From contig CANQRX010000005.1 in the NCBI GenBank assembly GCA_947626425.1, positions 1 to 28,687 of the forward strand: a stretch of 28,687 bases of DNA, in the 5' to 3' direction. Positions 1-6,686 of the stretch are shown piece after piece (positions within the stretch are counted from its first letter, which is position 1; every line of letters begins with the position of its first letter). A program made the translations under genes and the position numbers. This stretch comes from an uncultured Bacilli bacterium. Its GTDB lineage: Bacteria > Bacillota_I > Bacilli_A > RF39 > UBA660. The notes under the pieces are model-generated. The model was not told where the DNA came from. It made no database searches and saw nothing but the letters and a program-made list of their open reading frames with translations.

Positions 1-75
1 GGCTACCCAGGTAGGATTCGAACCTACGAAATGATGGGGTCAGAGCCCATTGCCTTACCACTTGGCGACTGGGTA
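1..75 (-). tRNA. tRNA-Gln (anticodon CUG)
   Basis: The reverse complement folds as a complete cloverleaf. The 7-bp acceptor stem pairs TACCCAG (69-75) with CTGGGTA. The anticodon stem is ATGGG/CCCAT around loop CTCTGAC, giving anticodon CTG. The T arm carries GGTTCGAATCC. The discriminator G is followed by CC at the window edge, so the last A of an encoded CCA probably lies just outside. It reads out of the window. Confidence 0.93.
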
Positions 76-95
76 ATTTATTCAAGAACAACCAA

Positions 96-104
96 ATTAT
101 AACA
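96..104 (-). promoter_or_regulatory. Extended -10 promoter of tRNA-Gln
   Basis: On the minus strand TG-T-TATAAT ends 20 bases before the tRNA 5' end, a normal distance for a tRNA transcript. The -35 position (119-124, TATCTT) is poor, as is common with an extended -10. Confidence 0.6.
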
Positions 105-189
105 TACAATAATGAATTAAGATACTTTTTTGTTGAAAAAATTTCTAAAATTTTGTCGTTAAACATACTATTATACGAGGAGGAATTTT

Positions 190-1110
190 ATGAATTACGA
201 TTACCATTTTGGAAATCAATACTACAATTATTATGGTAAAACTGGGATTCAAAGTAAAGAATATGAAATTTTAGCTCCCGAACAATCCCAAGCGGAGCAG
301 CCAGGAATGGAATACTTAATGTCGCCCAAACCAGTTTTTGATAATCCAGATTATAGAGGAAGTGGCAAACTAAAAGATAAAGTTGCCATTATAACTGGTG
401 GTGATAGTGGCTTAGGAAGAGCTGCAGCCATTGCCTTTGTTAAAGAAGGTGCCAAAGTAGTTATACCTTATTATAATGAACATAAAGACGCGAATGATAC
501 GAAAAGCTATATCGAAGCTTTAGGTGGCGAATGTTTATTACTAGCAGGGGATATAAGTACTAAATCATTTTGCCAAGAAATTGTCCAAAAAACAATTGAA
601 AAATTTTGTAAAATTGATATTTTAGTAAATAATGCCGGAGTTCAATATCAGCAGGATTGTTTAGAAAACATTTGTGATGAACAATTCGACCACACCATGA
701 AAGTAAATGTTTATGGAATGTTTTATTTAACTAGAGAAGTTTTACCTCATTTAAAAAGTGGAGCATCGATTATAAATTTAACATCAGTAACAGCCTTTTT
801 TGGCGAACCTCAATTAATAGATTATGTAACAACTAAAGGGGCGATTGTTGGTTTTACAAGAGCATTAGCAAGAAATTTAGCGTTAAAAAACATACGGGTA
901 AATGCGATCGCACCAGGATTTTTTTGGACACCTTTACAACCTGCTTGTTGGGTAAAAGAAAAAATACCTTCTTTAGGAGCCGACTCCGCGATGGCTAGGG
1001 GAGCAATGCCCTACGAGTTAGCGCCAACATTTGTTTATTTAGCAAGTGAAGATTCTAGTTATGTTACGGGCCAAGTAATGCACGTGAATGGAGGTCAAGT
1101 AATGGGTTAA
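190..1110 (+). CDS. SDR-family NAD(P)-dependent oxidoreductase (YhdF/YghA type)
   Basis: A classical short-chain dehydrogenase of 306 residues with the roughly 50-residue N-terminal extension typical of the YhdF/YghA subgroup, many of which are general stress proteins in Bacillus. Seen directly: the cofactor loop TGGDSGLGR (69-77), NNAG (147-150), catalytic Ser199, and Tyr212/Lys216 in YVTTK, followed by the usual PG motif and a C-terminal VNGG. It should be a soluble enzyme reducing or oxidising a carbonyl or alcohol; the substrate cannot be read from sequence. The start is supported by GAGGAGG six bases upstream. It is monocistronic; its terminator hairpin lies directly after the stop and has been split by an insertion sequence. 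Confidence 0.9.
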   Translation: MNYDYHFGNQYYNYYGKTGIQSKEYEILAPEQSQAEQPGMEYLMSPKPVFDNPDYRGSGKLKDKVAIITGGDSGLGRAAAIAFVKEGAKVVIPYYNEHKDANDTKSYIEALGGECLLLAGDISTKSFCQEIVQKTIEKFCKIDILVNNAGVQYQQDCLENICDEQFDHTMKVNVYGMFYLTREVLPHLKSGASIINLTSVTAFFGEPQLIDYVTTKGAIVGFTRALARNLALKNIRVNAIAPGFFWTPLQPACWVKEKIPSLGADSAMARGAMPYELAPTFVYLASEDSSYVTGQVMHVNGGQVMG

Positions 1111-1132
1111 GGAAACAAAAACTTTTGTTTCC
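1111..1132 (+). terminator. Terminator hairpin of the SDR gene, separated from its T-tract by an IS
   Basis: GGAAACAAAA (1111-1120) and TTTTGTTTCC (1123-1132) form a 10-bp stem directly after the SDR stop. No T-tract follows, because the insertion sequence starts at 1133. A near copy with a T-tract lies at 2767-2793 on the far side of the element. The hairpin alone may terminate poorly. Confidence 0.6.
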
Positions 1133-1197
1133 TGTGACTTACAAGTTAAAATGTCCTATTAAAAATTTAAAAAAAAAATTAAGGAAAAAATTGATTT

Positions 1198-1215
1198 ACA
1201 AGTTAAAATGTCCTA
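1198..1215 (+). repeat. Internal copy of the IS end motif (left side)
   Basis: ACAAGTTAAAATGTCCTA is identical to 1141-1158 of the left inverted repeat and lies 57 bases inside it in the same orientation. It is a likely second transposase binding site (inference). Confidence 0.8.
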
Positions 1216-1217
1216 AA

Positions 1218-1240
1218 TTGCATCTCGAAAGGAGGTGCAA
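1218..1240 (+). promoter_or_regulatory. Hairpin enclosing the transposase Shine-Dalgarno site
   Basis: TTGCATCT (1218-1225) pairs with AGGTGCAA (1233-1240) in an 8-bp stem with one G-U pair. The ribosome binding site AAAGGAGGTG (1228-1237) fills the loop and the 3' arm. The ATG follows at 1246. The fold would hold down transposase translation. Confidence 0.55.
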
Positions 1241-1245
1241 ATTTT

Positions 1246-2478
1246 ATGGAACTTAATAAATCTAATCAAGAGAGATTGGAGATAATTTTATCAGTAATAA
1301 ATAAAAAGCTAACTCAAAAAGAAGCAGCATTAAAATTAGGATTATCTGAAAGACAAATTAGAAGAATAATAAAAAAATATAACGATGAAGGAGAAAATGC
1401 AATAATTCATAAGAATACTGGTAAGCCTAGTCATAATGCAAAGATTCCAGTTAATATTGAAGAAGAAATTATTAACACTTATTTACAAGAATTTTCTGAT
1501 TATGGGTTTACTCATTTTTATGAAGAATATGGTTATAAATTCGGGATTAGCTATTCAGCTATGGTAAACTTGTTTAAAGATAATGAAATTATTTCTCCAC
1601 TTGCTCAACGTAAAACAGTTAAAGTTTATAACCAAAATATGAAAAAAGCCATAACAGAAAAGTCTATAATTGCTTCACAAAAAAAATTGTTTGAACAAAG
1701 AAAACAAGAAGAAATTGAAAAGCATATTCGTAAATCGACATTGCATTATTCATTTGGTCAAGAAATTCAAATGGATGCAGCTTTTTGGATTTGGTTTGGT
1801 ACAGAAGAAACAGCTTTGCATTTAGCAGTTGATAAGGCAACTAAAAAAGTTTTAGCTGGTTGGTTTGATTATGAAGAAACTACAAAAGCTTATATGACAA
1901 TATTAATGGACATGATTTTAAATTTTGGAATACCTGAAAAAATTAAAACAGATAAAAGAAATTCATTTTCTATTAATAATGCGAAAAGTTCTAAAACTAA
2001 TCTTAATATAACCCAATTTGGGAGAATATGTGAAGATTTAAAAATTAATCTTTCTTGTAGTAGTGATCCATTATTTAAACCAAATGTGGAAAGAGAAAAT
2101 GGTACTTTTAAAAGAAGATTAAAATCTGAACTAAGACATGAATGTATCAATACTATTGAAGAAGCTAATAAATATTTAATTGAAGTTTTCATTCCAAAAA
2201 TGAATGAAAGATTTTCTTATGATATTAATCCTAAGAAAAATGTAATGAAAGCCAATAATTATACTAATGAAGATCTGAATATTATTATTTCAATTAGAAA
2301 TGAAAGAACTATAGATAATGCTTCTTCCATAAAATATTTCAACAATTATTACTTGCCTATTGATAAAGAAACAGGCGAAGTTATGAAATTTAAGAGTGGA
2401 ACTAAATGTAATATTATAAATACATATGATAACAAATTACTTGGCATTTTAATGATAAAATTTATATTTTACTTTTAG
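1246..2478 (+). CDS. ISNCY/IS1202-family DDE transposase, probably frameshifted near its C-terminus
   Basis: The 410-residue frame has an N-terminal helix-turn-helix (about residues 22-45, containing LGLSERQIRRI) and an RNase H-like DDE core. Likely catalytic residues are Asp177 (IQMDAAF), Asp236 (IKTDKRN) and Glu282 (NVERENGTF). The spacing and the surrounding words (LHLAVDKATK, NFGIPEKIKTD) match the IS1202 group. The frame ends in an untypical KFIFYF. The -1 frame from 2448 stays open to a TAA at 2568-2570 and encodes QQQSNHKASKHGFKP and NNHPWKK, the family's usual proline/histidine-rich ending. One T missing from the run at 2447-2450 explains this. Either a mutation or sequencing error is likely; programmed slippage is less so. 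It starts after a strong AAAGGAGG site held in a hairpin. Confidence 0.85.
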   Translation: MELNKSNQERLEIILSVINKKLTQKEAALKLGLSERQIRRIIKKYNDEGENAIIHKNTGKPSHNAKIPVNIEEEIINTYLQEFSDYGFTHFYEEYGYKFGISYSAMVNLFKDNEIISPLAQRKTVKVYNQNMKKAITEKSIIASQKKLFEQRKQEEIEKHIRKSTLHYSFGQEIQMDAAFWIWFGTEETALHLAVDKATKKVLAGWFDYEETTKAYMTILMDMILNFGIPEKIKTDKRNSFSINNAKSSKTNLNITQFGRICEDLKINLSCSSDPLFKPNVERENGTFKRRLKSELRHECINTIEEANKYLIEVFIPKMNERFSYDINPKKNVMKANNYTNEDLNIIISIRNERTIDNASSIKYFNNYYLPIDKETGEVMKFKSGTKCNIINTYDNKLLGILMIKFIFYF

Positions 2479-2570
2479 TTGAACAACAGCAATCTAATCA
2501 TAAAGCATCAAAACACGGCTTTAAACCAGACAATAATCATCCATGGAAGAAAAAGGCAATTATAAAATAA
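2451..2570 (+). pseudogene. Out-of-frame C-terminal 39 codons of the IS transposase
   Basis: Read in the -1 frame relative to the main ORF, this segment gives a polar tail with HGFKPDNNHPWKKK before a TAA. ISNCY transposases normally end in such a motif, so the segment looks like the real C-terminus cut off by a 1-base change. A restored protein would be about 440 residues. Confidence 0.65.
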
Positions 2571-2573
2571 AAG

Positions 2574-2605
2574 AGAAGTTAATTTAAAAATTTTTAACTT
2601 CTTTT
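2574..2605 (+). terminator. Intrinsic terminator of the IS transposase
   Basis: AGAAGTTAA (2574-2582) pairs with TTAACTTCT (2594-2602), and a short T-run follows. It sits just after the out-of-frame stop at 2570, consistent with the longer protein being the original product. Confidence 0.65.
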
Positions 2606-2653
2606 AACATTACTAAATATCTTTATTATAACCTATCTATATAAAATTACAAG

Positions 2654-2721
2654 AGGACATTTTAACTTGTAAATCATTAAAGTAAATTTTATGATTAAAT
2701 TTCAGTAGGACATTTTAACTT
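2654..2721 (-). repeat. Two internal copies of the IS end motif (right side)
   Basis: AGGACATTTTAACTTGT (2654-2670) and TAGGACATTTTAACTT (2706-2721, shorter) repeat the right inverted repeat (2741-2766) in the same orientation, spaced about 52 and 35 bases apart. With the two left copies this makes five sites per element. Confidence 0.8.
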
Positions 2722-2766
2722 AAAAACTTAATTAAAAAAATAGGACATTTTAACTTGTAAGTCACA

Positions 2767-2793
2767 GGAAACAAAAGTTTTTGTTTCTTTTTT
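2767..2793 (+). terminator. Intrinsic terminator, second copy of the hairpin flanking the IS
   Basis: GAAACAAAA (2768-2776) pairs with TTTTGTTTC (2779-2787), followed by six T. This looks like the original SDR terminator with its T-tract, pushed 1.6 kb downstream by the insertion. Confidence 0.75.
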
Positions 2794-2794
2794 C

Positions 2795-2824
2795 TTGCTC
2801 TTAATGTTATACTTAAAATATAAT
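2795..2824 (+). promoter_or_regulatory. Promoter of the small membrane protein gene
   Basis: TTGCTC (2795-2800), an 18-base spacer and TATAAT (2819-2824). The expected transcript start is near 2831. Confidence 0.6.
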
Positions 2825-2861
2825 TAACATTAACTAAGAAGTGAGAGGAATGGTCTTTTTA

Positions 2862-3161
2862 ATGAAAAATAAGTATCAAAGATTAAACAAAAAAGAAAAA
2901 GAACAAATTAAAAAAGAGTTTTATAATACCGAATTAGGTAAAACTTTAAATATTCGGTTGACAAGGCTCTTATTCACTGGTTTAATAGGGATTTTATTTT
3001 CATTGTATATAATTGCTAATGATTATAAAAATAAAATTAGTTGGATGACTTGGTTCTTATCAATCCCTTTATTAATCTTTTCTTTAATTTTTATTTTTAT
3101 GTCTTTTAAATTAAGAATTAAAAATTTAAACGATTATGTCATAAATAAAAAAAATGATTAA
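2862..3161 (+). CDS. Small two-helix membrane protein, function unknown
   Basis: I do not recognise a named family. The protein of about 99 residues has a very basic, lysine-rich N-terminus (KNKYQRLNKKEKEQIKKEF), then two hydrophobic helices separated by a short polar loop, then a basic C-terminal tail. This predicts a double-spanning membrane protein with both ends in the cytoplasm. Start choice is uncertain: in-frame GTG 2841, ATG 2850 and ATG 2862 all exist. GAGAGG (2843-2848) is too close to 2850 and slightly far from 2862; I prefer 2862 because MKNKYQ looks like a natural N-terminus. It lies 23 bases before rarA and may be cotranscribed with it. Confidence 0.65.
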   Translation: MKNKYQRLNKKEKEQIKKEFYNTELGKTLNIRLTRLLFTGLIGILFSLYIIANDYKNKISWMTWFLSIPLLIFSLIFIFMSFKLRIKNLNDYVINKKND

Positions 3162-3184
3162 TTATAAAAGAAAGGGTGGTTTAA

Positions 3185-4477
3185 ATGGATTTGTTTTCAA
3201 ATCAAGATTTAGAAGTTTACCAACCTCTTGCGGAGAAATTACGACCTACAAATTTAGATGAATTTTATGGCCAAGACCATTTAACTGGCCAAAATGGAGT
3301 AATTCGGAAAATGATTGAAACCGATACCATTACGAGTATGATTTTTTGGGGTCCACCAGGAGTTGGTAAAACTACTTTAGCTAAAATTATTGCCAAAGAA
3401 ACAAATTCGAGCTTTCGTGAATTAAGTGCTGTAACTTCCGGAGTTAAAGAAATTAAAGAATTAATTGAAATCGCCAAATTCAATCAAATGAATGGTCAAA
3501 AGACAATAGTTTTTGTTGATGAAATTCATCGCTTTAATAAAGCTCAGCAAGATGCTTTTTTACCGTATGTTGAAAATGGAACAATAATTTTAATAGGAGC
3601 AACTACAGAAAATCCTTCTTTTGAAGTAAATAATGCCTTGTTATCTAGGGCAAAAGTGTATGTTTTGGAAACACTAAGTAAGCAAGCCTTAATTGAGATT
3701 TTACATCGAGTTTTTACATATTCTGATTATCAAAAAATTAAAATAGATGATGAATGTTTAGAAATAATTGCTTATCAAAGCCATGGAGATGCTAGGGTAG
3801 CTTTAAATACTTTGGAAAATGTTATTAACTTTAATCAAGGAAAAGCGAAAATTACCAAGCAAGATTTACAAAGTAGTTTAAATTCGAAAATTTTTTTATA
3901 TGACAAAAAAGGGGAGGAACATTATAATTTAATTTCGGCTCTTCATAAATCAATGCGTAATAGCGATGCTGATGCAGCCTTATATTATTTAGCCAGAATG
4001 CTTGAATCGGGAGAAGACCCTTTATACATAGCTAGACGTTTAATTCGGTTTGCTTCGGAAGATATTGGCTTAGCTAAACCGCAAGCCTTGCAACAAGCTA
4101 TATGTGCCTATGAAGCTTCTAATTTTATAGGAATGCCAGAATGCAATGTCAATTTAGCGCAAGCCGTTGTTTATTTAAGTATGTGTCCCAAATCTAATTC
4201 TTTATACGTTGCTTATGAAAAAGCCAAAAAAGATGCTCAAGAGACATTAGATGAACAAGTTCCGTATCATTTACGAAATGCCGTTACTAATTTAGATGAA
4301 CAACTAGGTTATGGTAAAGGCTATATTTATGCTCATGATGAACAAAATAAAATTGCCAAAATGACTTGTTTACCAGAAAAACTTAAAAATCATCATTATT
4401 ATCAACCAACAACAAGTGGAAATGAAGCGATGATTAAAGAAAAAATGGACCAAATACATGCTTATAAAAATAGCTAA
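3185..4477 (+). CDS. rarA: Replication-associated recombination protein A (AAA+ ATPase)
   Basis: RarA (MgsA/Mgs1/WRNIP1 family) is a clamp-loader-like AAA+ ATPase that acts at stalled replication forks. The 430 residues match the family length. Seen: Walker A GPPGVGKT (56-63), Walker B VFVDEIHRF (109-116), sensor 1 region GATTENPSFEVN, a Ser-Arg finger-like SRAKV, and the C-terminal MgsA oligomerisation domain with MLESGEDPLYIARRLIRFA and the late YLPEKL-like segment. GAAAGGGTGG precedes the ATG. RuvB later in this window shares the AAA+ core but has a different C-terminus. Confidence 0.96.
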   Translation: MDLFSNQDLEVYQPLAEKLRPTNLDEFYGQDHLTGQNGVIRKMIETDTITSMIFWGPPGVGKTTLAKIIAKETNSSFRELSAVTSGVKEIKELIEIAKFNQMNGQKTIVFVDEIHRFNKAQQDAFLPYVENGTIILIGATTENPSFEVNNALLSRAKVYVLETLSKQALIEILHRVFTYSDYQKIKIDDECLEIIAYQSHGDARVALNTLENVINFNQGKAKITKQDLQSSLNSKIFLYDKKGEEHYNLISALHKSMRNSDADAALYYLARMLESGEDPLYIARRLIRFASEDIGLAKPQALQQAICAYEASNFIGMPECNVNLAQAVVYLSMCPKSNSLYVAYEKAKKDAQETLDEQVPYHLRNAVTNLDEQLGYGKGYIYAHDEQNKIAKMTCLPEKLKNHHYYQPTTSGNEAMIKEKMDQIHAYKNS

Positions 4478-4512
4478 GATTAAAGTTTTTAATTGGCGGT
4501 TACTAAAAAAGT

Positions 4513-4541
4513 TTGGCAATAGTCTTAATTTTAGATATAAT
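4513..4541 (+). promoter_or_regulatory. Promoter of glyS
   Basis: TTGGCA (4513-4518), a 17-base spacer and TATAAT (4536-4541). The leader to the ATG at 4581 is only about 33 bases, leaving no room for a T-box element. Confidence 0.8.
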
Positions 4542-4580
4542 TAAGTTGATTGAAGATTTAAAGAAAAGAGTGATTAAGTT

Positions 4581-5954
4581 ATGAAATTATCAATGGAAGA
4601 AATTGTAAATTATTGTAAGCAATATGGTTTTATATTTCAAAGTAGTGAAATTTACGGAGGACTATCTAATACATGGGATTATGGTCCTTTAGGTAAAGAA
4701 TTAAAAGAAAATATCAGACAAGCTTGGTGGAATAAATTTATTCGCGAAAATCCTTATAACTATGGTTTAGATTCTGCTATTTTAATGAATCCCGAAGTTT
4801 GGGTAGCCTCAGGGCATGTTACGAATTTTGCGGACCCTTTAATTGATTGTAAAAAATGTAAAATGCGTCATCGGGCTGATAAATTAATTGAAGAATTTAC
4901 GAATGGCCAAGAAACCGCGGATGGTTGGTCAAACGAAAAAATTGAAGAGTATATTAAAGTTCAGGGGATTAAATGTCCAAATTGTAATTCCCAAGATTTT
5001 ACACCTATTAGAAAATTTAACTTGTTGTTTGAAACTCATCAAGGTGTCACCGAAGAAGCTAAAAGTAAAGTATATTTAAGAGGGGAAACTGCCCAAGGAA
5101 TTTTTATGAATTTTTTGAATGTTCAACGAACAATGCGAGCTAAAGTACCGTTTGGAATTGGCCAAACAGGAAAAAGTTTTCGAAATGAAATAACTCCGGG
5201 AAATTTTATTTTTCGAACAAGAGAGTTTGAACAAATGGAATTAGAATTTTTTTGTAAACCTAGTACCGATTTAGAATGGTTTGGCTATTGGAAAAGTTTT
5301 TGTATGAATTTCTTAAAGGATTTAGGTTTAAAAAAAGATAACTTAAGATTTCGTGACCATAAAAAGGAAGAACTTTCCTTTTATAGCAAAGCAACCAGTG
5401 ACATTGAATACTTATATCCAATGGGTTGGGGTGAACTGTGGGGAATCGCTGATCGAACTGATTATGATTTATCTGTTCACGAAAATCATTCCAAACATGA
5501 ATTAAAATATTTAGATCCCGAAACCAATGAAAAATATATTCCTTATGTAATTGAACCATCTGTTGGTTTAGATCGTTTATTCTTAGCTCTTTTGTGTGAT
5601 GCTTTAGAAAAAGATTTAATCAATGATGAAGAACGTTTAGTTTTAAAATTAAAACCGGCTTTAGCCCCTTATAAAGTTGTTGTATTACCGTTAATGAAAA
5701 AATATCATAGTGAAAAAGCTTTAGAAATATATGCCATGTTAAGTAAATATTTTCCATGTAGTTATGATGATGCAGGTAGCATCGGTAAAAGATACCGGCG
5801 AAGTGACGCGATTGGGACTCCTTTTGCAATTACGATTGATGATAATACTTTAAAAGAAAATGTTGTAACTTTAAGAGATCGTGATACCATGCAACAAATT
5901 ACAATTCCAGTTAATGAAATAAATGACTATGTTAAAGATAATATAATACTTTAA
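4581..5954 (+). CDS. glyS: Glycine--tRNA ligase, single-chain (alpha2) type
   Basis: A class II aminoacyl-tRNA synthetase charging tRNA-Gly in the cytoplasm. It is the homodimeric type found in archaea, eukaryotes and many Firmicutes/Mollicutes, not the GlyQ/GlyS tetramer. The 457 residues fit. Seen: N-terminal YGFIFQSSEIYGG and WDYGPLG; four cysteines (C90, C93, C132, C135) forming a zinc site in the insertion; motif 2 with FRNE (200-203) and FRTREFEQMELEFF; motif 3 EPSVGLDR (325-332); and a C-terminal anticodon-binding domain beginning around LAPYKVVVLPL. It has its own promoter and no T-box leader, so classical glycine-responsive control is not evident. Confidence 0.97.
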   Translation: MKLSMEEIVNYCKQYGFIFQSSEIYGGLSNTWDYGPLGKELKENIRQAWWNKFIRENPYNYGLDSAILMNPEVWVASGHVTNFADPLIDCKKCKMRHRADKLIEEFTNGQETADGWSNEKIEEYIKVQGIKCPNCNSQDFTPIRKFNLLFETHQGVTEEAKSKVYLRGETAQGIFMNFLNVQRTMRAKVPFGIGQTGKSFRNEITPGNFIFRTREFEQMELEFFCKPSTDLEWFGYWKSFCMNFLKDLGLKKDNLRFRDHKKEELSFYSKATSDIEYLYPMGWGELWGIADRTDYDLSVHENHSKHELKYLDPETNEKYIPYVIEPSVGLDRLFLALLCDALEKDLINDEERLVLKLKPALAPYKVVVLPLMKKYHSEKALEIYAMLSKYFPCSYDDAGSIGKRYRRSDAIGTPFAITIDDNTLKENVVTLRDRDTMQQITIPVNEINDYVKDNIIL

Positions 5955-5986
5955 TTGTCAAAAAGACGTCTAAATTATTGTTTACA

Positions 5987-6015
5987 TTGCAAATAAATTA
6001 AATGTTTGATAAAAT
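5987..6015 (+). promoter_or_regulatory. Promoter of the TasA/CalY-like gene
   Basis: TTGCAA (5987-5992), a 17-base spacer and TAAAAT (6010-6015). GAGGG follows before the ATG at 6040. Confidence 0.6.
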
Positions 6016-6039
6016 AATTTTAGAATAGAGGGAATTAAT

Positions 6040-6612
6040 ATGGACAAAAATGATAAATATTTTATAGCTAAAACGTATTTTGTTGTATCATGCAGTATTT
6101 TAATATTAATATGTATAACTTTTACGGGAACTCATGCTTATTATTCTGCCTCAACCAAGATCAGCTCTGGTAATCCCACAACTACGGTAACAACAGTCGA
6201 CCTTAAAGATTTTGAATTAAGTGGTGGTAATCAGGTAAGTAGTAATAACATGCTTCCAGGCGATTCAGTTACGACCAATTTTACGCTTAAAAATCTCAAT
6301 AATTTTGAACAAAAAATTCGTCTTTATTGGAGTGCAGTAACAAATACCTTTGTAAATCAAACTGATTTAGTAGTAAGTTTAGAATGTGATGCTAATGGCA
6401 CTGGAGCAAAAAGTAATGTATTAGGCTCTAGTACTAAAACATTTCCGTCTAAGGCTAATGAAGTATTACTTGATAAGTTCAGTATGCCTGCAAATACTAC
6501 CAAAAATTGTACTTTAAAAGTAACTTACAATAATTCACCAAGTAGTAATCAGATTGCCGATCAAGGCAAGTCTTTCAGCGGGACTTTAAGTTTGGGAGCA
6601 GCAACTAGTTAA
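6040..6612 (+). CDS. Secreted TasA/CalY-like beta-sandwich protein
   Basis: The 190-residue protein has one hydrophobic N-terminal segment (about 12-31) ending in THAYYSAS. This resembles the SipW-type signal region of TasA/CalY (camelysin) proteins, which also end in A-Y-[FY]-S/T. The mature part is rich in Ser, Thr and Asn, has alternating beta-like stretches (LKDFELSGGNQ, MLPGDSVTTNFTLKN), and two cysteines (in LECDANG and KNCTLKV) that could form a disulfide. The phrase LPGDSVTTNFTLKNLNNFEQKIRLYW matches the TasA pattern of P-G-D followed by a strand and N. TasA proteins form extracellular fibres in biofilm matrices. No SipW-type signal peptidase lies next to it here. The family assignment is moderate. 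It is monocistronic, with its own promoter and a terminator overlapping the stop. Confidence 0.6.
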   Translation: MDKNDKYFIAKTYFVVSCSILILICITFTGTHAYYSASTKISSGNPTTTVTTVDLKDFELSGGNQVSSNNMLPGDSVTTNFTLKNLNNFEQKIRLYWSAVTNTFVNQTDLVVSLECDANGTGAKSNVLGSSTKTFPSKANEVLLDKFSMPANTTKNCTLKVTYNNSPSSNQIADQGKSFSGTLSLGAATS

Positions 6613-6627
6613 TGGTTGCTTTTTTTT
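6600..6627 (+). terminator. Terminator overlapping the stop of the TasA/CalY-like gene
   Basis: AGCAAC (6600-6605) pairs with GTTGCT (6615-6620), followed by eight T. The stop codon TAA (6610-6612) lies in the loop. Confidence 0.85.
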
Positions 6628-6686
6628 CTTCTTTAAAAAAATTTAATTGTATTGTATAATAATTAATATATAGAGAGGGTGAATTT

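Larger units (their letters stand above)
1133..2766 (+). mobile_element. IS1202/ISNCY-type insertion sequence, 1634 bp
   Basis: The ends are perfect 26-bp inverted repeats (1133-1158 and 2741-2766) beginning TGTGACTT. Inside lies one transposase gene (1246) of the ISNCY/IS1202 group. The flanks (1111-1132 and 2767-2788) match at 19 of 22 positions, fitting the unusually long target duplications known for this group, though the target is itself a palindrome. Extra copies of the end motif ACAAGTTAAAATGTCCT lie inside each end. The transposase frame is broken near 2448, so the copy may be inactive. Confidence 0.88.

Noticed and set aside
1890..2192. Minus-strand 100-codon ORF inside the IS1202-like transposase
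   Set aside because: It is antisense to the catalytic core, with no ribosome binding site or promoter.
4542..4580. T-box riboswitch before glyS
   Set aside because: The promoter is at 4513-4541, leaving about 33 bases of leader, far too short for a T-box.
5260..5829. Minus-strand ORFs of 99 and 69 codons inside glyS
   Set aside because: They are antisense to a clear synthetase gene, have no ribosome binding sites and no recognisable protein features.
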